12,701 nucleotides of DNA from Actinomycetota bacterium. Its GTDB lineage: Bacteria; Actinomycetota; Actinomycetes; Nanopelagicales; Nanopelagicaceae. The number at the start of each line of letters is the position of its first letter. Position 1 is the stretch's first letter. The notes under the pieces are model-generated. The model had not been told where the DNA came from, made no database searches, and worked only from the letters and a program-made list of their open reading frames with translations. Made by a program: the position numbers and the translations under genes. Below are positions 9,153 to 12,701 of the stretch, piece after piece. The stretch is taken from the NCBI GenBank assembly GCA_009699165.1, contig WLOR01000039.1, positions 1 through 12,701 on the forward strand, read 5' to 3'.

Positions 9153-9592
9153 GCGCTCCCCGTTGATCCAAATCCATCTGTACCTCTGCCAGAACCTGGA
9201 AGCTGCGATAGCTCGATAAAATCAGCGCGCTCTACTTTTTGAATCACCATCTGCGCAATGCGATCGCCTTTTTTAAATGCGGCTATCTGATTTTTGTCGT
9301 GATTAATCATGATGCAAGAAATCTCACCTCTATATCCAGCATCCACAGTTCCTGGAGCGTTAACTAATGTAACTCCATGCTTGATTGCTAAACCTGAGCG
9401 TGGATGGATAAGTGCTACATATCCATCGGGTAATGCGATTGAGATTCCTGTAGGAATAAGAGCCCTCTCCCCTGGTGCTAAAGAAAAATCTACTCTCGTC
9501 GTGAGATCAGCTCCGGCATCTCCACCTTTGGCATAGGTGGGAAGTGGAACCGTCGGATCGGTGCGTGTAATAAGGACCTGAACTCTTGTCAT
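9149..9592 (-). CDS. dut: dUTP diphosphatase (trimeric dUTPase)
   Basis: The enzyme hydrolyses dUTP to dUMP and pyrophosphate, keeping uracil out of DNA and supplying dUMP for thymidylate synthesis. At 147 aa it has the normal length of the homotrimeric type, and all five motifs are present: I GDAGADLTTR (24-33), II PRSGLAIKHGV (64-74), III with catalytic Asp84 in GTVDAGYRGE (81-90), IV GDRIAQMVI (109-117), and V GRGTDGFGSTG (135-145), the glycine-rich C-terminal arm that closes over the substrate. The start lies 3 bp after the thioesterase stop and has no clear Shine-Dalgarno sequence, so translation is probably coupled to that gene. The stop overlaps the DUF3159 start by 4 bp. Confidence 0.97.
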   Translation of the reverse strand: MTRVQVLITRTDPTVPLPTYAKGGDAGADLTTRVDFSLAPGERALIPTGISIALPDGYVALIHPRSGLAIKHGVTLVNAPGTVDAGYRGEISCIMINHDKNQIAAFKKGDRIAQMVIQKVERADFIELSQLPGSGRGTDGFGSTGSA

Positions 9593-9595
9593 GCG

Positions 9596-10180
9596 TTATG
9601 GATTTATTTCAAAGTCGGGATCTACAAATGCCAAAAGCTCTGGACTCTTCGAGATCTGTTCTAGGTACTCTTTGGGAGCATTATTGAGAAAGTGATCCAT
9701 CGCAACAATTACATATAGCGCCGCTGCGCGTACAACGATTGGGCCATCAGGTGAATCAAGGCGTCCAACTGCGCTTGTATAAACTTTGCGATTGACTTGC
9801 CCAGTTATTTCGGCGCTAATGTGCAAAGTCGATCCCAAAGGAACTGGCTTAAGAAAATCAGTCTCTAATCTTGCAGTGACTGCTGGAGAGCGAATCAGCC
9901 ACATTAACTTTCCAAGTGCCTCATCAAATGCAAGTGAGAGTAAGCCGCCATGGGCAAGGCCTGGGGCTCCTTGATGGTTTTCGGTAACCGTAAACTGCGC
10001 AGTAATCTCTGCGCCTTCTCCTGCATATGCCACAAGATGTAGACCTGTCGGATGAAGCTCACCGCAACCAAAACAGTGTCCAAAGTGGGATGGAATTTTT
10101 GACCCAACCTCCGGCGCTTTTGGATGGCGCTGTGGAATTAGAGCTCCCTCAGGTGGTGTGGTGCTCGCTATGCGACTCAT
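9596..10180 (-). CDS. PaaI-family hotdog thioesterase
   Basis: The 194 aa single-domain hotdog protein is predicted to hydrolyse an acyl-CoA or aryl-CoA thioester; the substrate is unknown. Visible signatures are the N-terminal HCFGCGELHPTGLHL (residues 35-49, Cys36 and Cys39), found in many PaaI-like proteins, and the active-site helix HGGLLSLAFDEALG (77-90) with His77, Gly78-79 and Asp86/Glu87. The core strands (ARLETDFLKPVPLG, VYTSAVGRL) run to about residue 160, followed by a polar tail ending FVDPDFEINP. The gene heads the thioesterase-dut-DUF3159 unit and starts 30 bp from the divergent DUF3093 gene. There is no Shine-Dalgarno sequence; a TACGCT hexamer 6 nt before the ATG suggests a leaderless transcript. 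The fadJ-type gene in this window gives a possible, unproven acyl-CoA context. Confidence 0.88.
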   Translation of the reverse strand: MSRIASTTPPEGALIPQRHPKAPEVGSKIPSHFGHCFGCGELHPTGLHLVAYAGEGAEITAQFTVTENHQGAPGLAHGGLLSLAFDEALGKLMWLIRSPAVTARLETDFLKPVPLGSTLHISAEITGQVNRKVYTSAVGRLDSPDGPIVVRAAALYVIVAMDHFLNNAPKEYLEQISKSPELLAFVDPDFEINP

Positions 10181-10186
10181 GTCTTA

Positions 10187-10192
10187 AGCGTA
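10187..10192 (-). promoter_or_regulatory. Predicted -10 element of leaderless thioesterase promoter
   Basis: TACGCT on the minus strand is followed by 6 nt (TAAGAC) and the thioesterase ATG. It matches TANNNT; the spacing is one nt shorter than at the other four sites. No Shine-Dalgarno sequence precedes the gene. Confidence 0.5.
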
Positions 10193-10197
10193 TCCGA

Positions 10198-10203
10198 TAC
10201 CGT
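10198..10203 (+). promoter_or_regulatory. Predicted -10 element of leaderless DUF3093 promoter
   Basis: TACCGT is followed by 7 nt (AAGACCT) and the ATG at 10211. It matches TANNNT at the leaderless distance, with no Shine-Dalgarno sequence. Only 5 bp separate it from the opposing thioesterase hexamer. Confidence 0.5.
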
Positions 10204-10210
10204 AAGACCT

Positions 10211-10645
10211 ATGCGATACCGAGAAGTGATCCGTATGCCACTCTGGTTGTTGGCCTTGATCTACTTCTTCATGCTCTCATTTGTTCTTTCAATCTGGGCC
10301 GCACTCGGGAACACGCCCGCATTGGTAGCACTCGTACTAACGAGCGCACTGCTCATTCTGATTGCCATAAAAACAGCGCTTGTTATAGAAGTTGATGAGA
10401 ACGAACTGCGTGTCGGCAGAGCACACATCGAATTGAAATACTGTGGTCACGTTCATGCACTCACCAATAAGAAGATGGCAGATTTGCGTACGCGTGATGC
10501 TGATCCTGCAGCCTTTTTAGCTCTTCGCTTTTGGTCATCTGCTGGAGCGCGCATCGATATAAAAGATGAGCGAGACTCAACTCCATACTGGTTAATTACG
10601 AGCAAGAACGCAGAGATGCTTGTGAAGGTTTTAGAGTCGAACTAA
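10211..10645 (+). CDS. DUF3093 family membrane protein
   Basis: The 144 aa protein has two N-terminal membrane segments (about 10-31 and 36-55) followed by a soluble C-terminal domain of about 85 residues. The motif TPYWLITSKNAE (124-135) and the YRE start (residues 3-5) are characteristic of the actinobacterial DUF3093 family. The function is unknown. The C-terminal domain has a beta-rich PH-like appearance, but this is a guess. In M. tuberculosis the same gene (Rv2698) lies between dut and the DUF4193 gene, and here it keeps that place and orientation with only the thioesterase gene added. The gene stands alone on the plus strand, starts from a predicted leaderless promoter, and its stop overlaps the DUF4193 stop by 4 bp (10642-10645). 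Confidence 0.85.
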   Translation: MRYREVIRMPLWLLALIYFFMLSFVLSIWAALGNTPALVALVLTSALLILIAIKTALVIEVDENELRVGRAHIELKYCGHVHALTNKKMADLRTRDADPAAFLALRFWSSAGARIDIKDERDSTPYWLITSKNAEMLVKVLESN

Positions 10646-10938
10646 TTACACTCTTTACAGACTGCTTTCGCGCCTTCACCTTTAGCAAGTTGAGTAATGT
10701 GGTGGACTAAGAAACAGCGAGAACATGTGAACTCGTCCTCTTGCTTTGGAACTACACGAACTGCTAACTCTTCGCCCGATAAATCGGCACCTGGAAGTTC
10801 AAGATTTTCAGCAGCCTCTGCTTCATCAACATCGATCTGGCCGGATTGAGCATCGACACGTTTAGCCTTTAACTCTTCTAACGACTCTTCGTGTAACTCT
10901 TCATCGGTCTTTCTGGGGGTGTCGTAATCTGTTGCCAC
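10642..10938 (-). CDS. DUF4193 zinc-ribbon protein, GTG start
   Basis: The 98 aa acidic protein begins ATDYDTPRKTDEE after the initiator, the standard N-terminus of actinobacterial DUF4193 proteins. The first half is rich in Glu and Asp and probably disordered or helical. The C-terminal zinc ribbon has ligands Cys72, Cys75, Cys94 and Cys97 (FTCSRCF and VCKECN). Its role is unknown; binding to RNA polymerase or to the ribosome is conceivable but not shown. The start is GTG at 10936-10938 and not the in-frame GTG at 10945-10947, because that upstream GTG is itself part of a near-perfect Shine-Dalgarno sequence (GAGGTGA) 5 nt before the chosen start, and because family members begin at this point. 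The gene is single, with its own leader in the 112 bp gap after hflX. Confidence 0.9.
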   Translation of the reverse strand: MATDYDTPRKTDEELHEESLEELKAKRVDAQSGQIDVDEAEAAENLELPGADLSGEELAVRVVPKQEDEFTCSRCFLVHHITQLAKGEGAKAVCKECN

Positions 10939-10943
10939 TGCTC

Positions 10944-10950
10944 TCACCTC
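10944..10950 (-). promoter_or_regulatory. Strong Shine-Dalgarno sequence deciding the DUF4193 start
   Basis: GAGGTGA on the minus strand is followed by GAGCA and the GTG at 10938. It is the strongest ribosome binding site in the window and rules against the in-frame GTG at 10947, which lies within it. I could find no clear -10/-35 pair further upstream; the best single hexamer is TATAAC near 11027-11032, overlapping the hflX hairpin. Confidence 0.8.
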
Positions 10951-11029
10951 GATTCTCTTGCTAGATACCTGACGTACTTAAATTCTGCCTGCGGGCGCAT
11001 CATGACCTATGTAGGCCGTACTAGTTGTT

Positions 11030-11054
11030 ATAACACTCGGCGTGTCGGTGTTAT
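11030..11054 (-). terminator. Hairpin at the end of hflX, possible terminator
   Basis: ATAACAC (minus strand, 11054 to 11048, including the hflX TAA) pairs perfectly with GTGTTAT (11036 to 11030), and the stem can extend by CG/CG with one bulged base. No run of U follows on the hflX strand, so it would be a U-less actinobacterial-type terminator or just a stop-codon hairpin. Confidence 0.35.
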
Positions 11055-12517
11055 TCCCCACTCACCTGGGCGATTTCTATCGCCTGAGCCAATCCGCCGT
11101 CAACTCGGGCGTGAATACGTGTTCCATCCTCACCATACTCCTCTGAAAATATCTCACCCTGCTCATGAATAGCATGGATTAAATCTCCTCGGTTATATGG
11201 GATGACGGCAGTTATTTCAATATTCGGACGAGGCAGAGAGCTTTCAATGGCATGGACTAGAGCCTCAATACCAAAGCCGGTTCTTACTGAAAAAGCAAAG
11301 CTATTTGGCTCTTTGCGCAAGATATCCATGACGGTCTGAGGATCGGCGATATCCACCTTATTGATTGCAATAATTTCAGGAATATGAGCGCCGCCAATCT
11401 CCTGAATAACTTCTCGGACTGCTCGAATCTGCTCGAAGGGATCTGAGTGAGAACCATCTACAACATGCACGATGACATCAGACCCGGAGACCTCTTCGAG
11501 AGTCGATTTAAATGCATCGATCAGCTGGTGTGGCAAGTGGCGTACAAAACCAACAGTGTCAGTCAATGTATAAACACGACCATCACTGGTTGCAGATTTT
11601 CGAACTGTGGGATCTAACGTTGCAAACAAAGCGTTCTCAACTAATACGCCTGCATCAGTTAGCCGATTGAGAAGAGATGATTTTCCCGCGTTTGTATAGC
11701 CAGCGATCGCAACGGATGGAATATTAAATCGTCTGCGCTCTTGTCGTTTGGTATCGCGAGATACTTTCATCTGCGCAATCTCACCACGCAGCTTTGCCAT
11801 CTTGTCTCGAATTCGCCTGCGATCGGTTTCGATCTTTGTTTCGCCCGGTCCGCGACCACCAATTCCAGCGCCGCCCGCTGCGCGACCACCAACCTGTCTA
11901 GAAAGTGAATCTCCCCAACCGCGTAGGCGTGGAAGTAGATATGCAATCTGCGCAAGTTCGACTTGGGCCTTGCCCTCTTTACTCTTTGCATGTTGTGCGA
12001 AGATATCTAAAATCAAAGCCGTACGATCGACAACTTTTACTTTCACTTTATCCTCAAGCTGTCTGAGTTGAGACGGTGAAAGTTCTCCATCGCAGATGAC
12101 AGTGTCGGCGCCAGTGGCAATAACTACATGTCGCAGCTCTTCAACTTTTCCAGAACCAATGTATGTAGCTGGATCTGGTTTGTCGCGCCGTTGAATTAGA
12201 CCCTCTAACACTTCAGAGCCTGCAGTCTCAGCCAGCGCTTTGAGCTCGGCCAAGGAGTTTTCGGCCATTGCAGATGTTCCTTCGGTCCACACGCCAACAA
12301 GCACCACACGTTCAAGTTGTAACTGACGATACTCGGCCTCTGAAATATCTTGAAGCTCGGTTGAGAATCCCTTTACACGCCGAAGTGCATGGCGCTCAGA
12401 GAGCTCTAACGTTGGATCAACTAACTCATCGCTTTGGCTTAAATCATATTCGGCGGCAATGCGCGCACTATCTCGCATTAAAGCCTCGAACTCATCTCCA
12501 GATTCATTCTTAGGCAA
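11051..12517 (-). CDS. hflX: Ribosome-associated GTPase HflX
   Basis: HflX is a GTPase that binds the 50S subunit; known bacterial members split stalled or hibernating 70S ribosomes. The 488 aa protein has the HflX N-terminal domain (TYIGSGKVEEL at 118-128; LILDIFAQHAKSKEGKAQVE at 168-187), the glycine-rich linker GGRAAGGAGIGGRGPGETK (210-228), a long basic helix (231-263), then the G domain: G1 GYTNAGKS (273-280), G2 FATLDPTVR (298-306), G3 DTVGFVRHLP (320-329), G4 NKVD (386-389) and G5 near SVRTG (410-414). The first 60 residues are acidic and variable. The start is TTG at 12515-12517, supported by GGAG 7 nt upstream; an ATG 13 codons downstream is the alternative. The start overlaps the dapF stop by 8 bp, so translation is probably coupled. 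dapF followed by hflX is a common actinobacterial order. Confidence 0.96.
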   Translation of the reverse strand: MPKNESGDEFEALMRDSARIAAEYDLSQSDELVDPTLELSERHALRRVKGFSTELQDISEAEYRQLQLERVVLVGVWTEGTSAMAENSLAELKALAETAGSEVLEGLIQRRDKPDPATYIGSGKVEELRHVVIATGADTVICDGELSPSQLRQLEDKVKVKVVDRTALILDIFAQHAKSKEGKAQVELAQIAYLLPRLRGWGDSLSRQVGGRAAGGAGIGGRGPGETKIETDRRRIRDKMAKLRGEIAQMKVSRDTKRQERRRFNIPSVAIAGYTNAGKSSLLNRLTDAGVLVENALFATLDPTVRKSATSDGRVYTLTDTVGFVRHLPHQLIDAFKSTLEEVSGSDVIVHVVDGSHSDPFEQIRAVREVIQEIGGAHIPEIIAINKVDIADPQTVMDILRKEPNSFAFSVRTGFGIEALVHAIESSLPRPNIEITAVIPYNRGDLIHAIHEQGEIFSEEYGEDGTRIHARVDGGLAQAIEIAQVSGE

Positions 12518-12701
12518 GCAAAAACTCCGAAATGTCTATATCTTTAATGAGAACTGCTGGTCCAGTTAACGTTGCATTGGAGTGGGCATCGATTGAAACT
12601 TCAAGTCGACCTCCAGGTGGGTTAATAATCCAAGTCGATGGCAATTTCCCTTTGGTATGTATCACTGCCGCCAGAGCGACTGCACATGTGCCCGTTCCGC
12701 A
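12510..12701 (-). CDS. dapF: Diaminopimelate epimerase, 3' end only
   Basis: The last 63 codons run in from the right edge of the window to the TAA at 12510-12512. The first visible residues, CGTGTCAVALAA, are the second catalytic-cysteine motif of DapF (the leading Cys acts as acid/base in epimerisation), followed by the C-terminal pattern NPPGGRLEVSID and LTGPAVLI. The enzyme converts LL- to meso-diaminopimelate for lysine and peptidoglycan synthesis. The N-terminal half, with the first catalytic Cys, is outside the window. The stop overlaps the hflX start by 8 bp. Confidence 0.95.
   Translation of the reverse strand, partial: CGTGTCAVALAAVIHTKGKLPSTWIINPPGGRLEVSIDAHSNATLTGPAVLIKDIDISEFLLA
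12525..12528 (-). promoter_or_regulatory. Shine-Dalgarno sequence of hflX, inside dapF
   Basis: GGAG on the minus strand lies 7 nt (TTTTTGC) before the TTG start of hflX, within the last codons of dapF. It is the main reason for choosing the TTG start over the downstream ATG. Confidence 0.55.

Larger units (their letters stand above)
10181..10208. repeat. Imperfect inverted repeat spanning the divergent promoter gap
   Basis: Read outward on each strand from a single central C at 10195, the left arm is GATACGCTTAAGAC (minus strand, 10194 to 10181) and the right arm is GATACCGTAAGAC (plus strand, 10196 to 10208). They agree at 11 of 14 aligned positions, including one 1-nt gap. Each arm contains the -10 hexamer of its own gene, so the repeat may be just mirrored promoters or may be an operator. 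Confidence 0.6.

Noticed and set aside
10027..10395. 122-codon plus-strand frame across the thioesterase / DUF3093 junction
   Set aside because: It overlaps two well-supported genes, has no family features, and would run through the divergent promoter region.
10633..10654. AGAGT / ACTCT inverted repeat at the DUF3093 / DUF4193 stops as a terminator
   Set aside because: The stem is only 5 bp with a 12 nt loop and no U-tract on either strand; it is too weak to annotate.
10939..10947. GTG at 10947 as the DUF4193 start (101 aa)
   Set aside because: This GTG is part of the GAGGTGA ribosome binding site, and family proteins begin at ATDYDTPRK, which follows the GTG at 10938.
11748..12071. 107-codon open frame on the plus strand opposite hflX
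   Set aside because: It is antisense to the conserved linker and N-terminal domain of HflX. Its translation is Ser/Pro/Arg-rich with no recognisable domain, so it is a shadow of hflX codon usage.
1..12701. A new defence, mobile or biosynthetic system
   Set aside because: Every coding stretch falls into a known housekeeping or conserved actinobacterial family in a familiar order. No integrase, transposase, reverse transcriptase, nuclease, toxin-antitoxin pair, direct-repeat array or tRNA-flanked insertion was found.

Overview
The window reads as chromosomal housekeeping DNA from a small-genome actinobacterium. Evidence for the group: the order of DUF4193, DUF3093, dut, DUF3159, two TrkA-type RCK proteins, TRAM-domain methyltransferase and dxs is an actinobacterial signature (in Mycobacterium tuberculosis the same run lies between about Rv2682c and Rv2699c, with hflX and dapF not far beyond). 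The proteins also carry actinobacterial sequence features, such as GAGLMASQ in the FadJ-type protein. Base composition looks moderate, below 50% G+C by eye, and coding density is extreme. That combination suggests a streamlined planktonic lineage such as the freshwater acI / Nanopelagicales group. The lineage is an inference from memory of gene order and composition, not a database result.

Layout, left to right. 1-1410 (+) is the 3' part of a FadJ-type beta-oxidation protein whose start lies outside the window. 1352-3271 (-) is dxs (first step of the MEP isoprenoid pathway), whose tail overlaps fadJ tail-to-tail by 59 bp. 3290-5938 (-) is aconitase acnA. 5976-7181 (-) is a TRAM-domain, Fe-S RNA uridine-C5 methyltransferase. 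7214-8535 (+) is a pair of overlapping RCK (TrkA/CeoB-CeoC type) potassium-channel regulators. 8532-10180 (-) is a tight three-gene unit: PaaI-type thioesterase, dUTPase, DUF3159 membrane protein. 10211-10645 (+) is a DUF3093 membrane protein. 10642-10938 (-) is a DUF4193 zinc-ribbon protein. 11051-12517 (-) is the ribosome-associated GTPase hflX, preceded by the 3' end of dapF (12510-12701, -). No RNA genes, mobile elements, CRISPR arrays or long repeats were seen. There is no gene-free stretch over 300 bp; the longest gap is the 112 bp between hflX and the DUF4193 gene.

The most informative pattern is in the gaps. Five genes that appear to begin transcripts (dxs, methyltransferase, first trkA, thioesterase, DUF3093) lack a Shine-Dalgarno sequence and each has a TANNNT -10 hexamer ending 6 or 7 nt before the ATG. 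This is the layout of leaderless actinobacterial transcripts. The two divergent gaps (32 and 30 bp) each hold two such promoters back to back. In contrast acnA, the DUF4193 gene and hflX have clear Shine-Dalgarno sequences. Relative to the M. tuberculosis order, the APC-type permease beside the RCK pair and the genes between dut and DUF3159 (OB-fold protein, DUF3710) are absent. I did not find a new multi-gene defence, metabolic or mobile system here; the notable points concern promoter compaction and gene loss.
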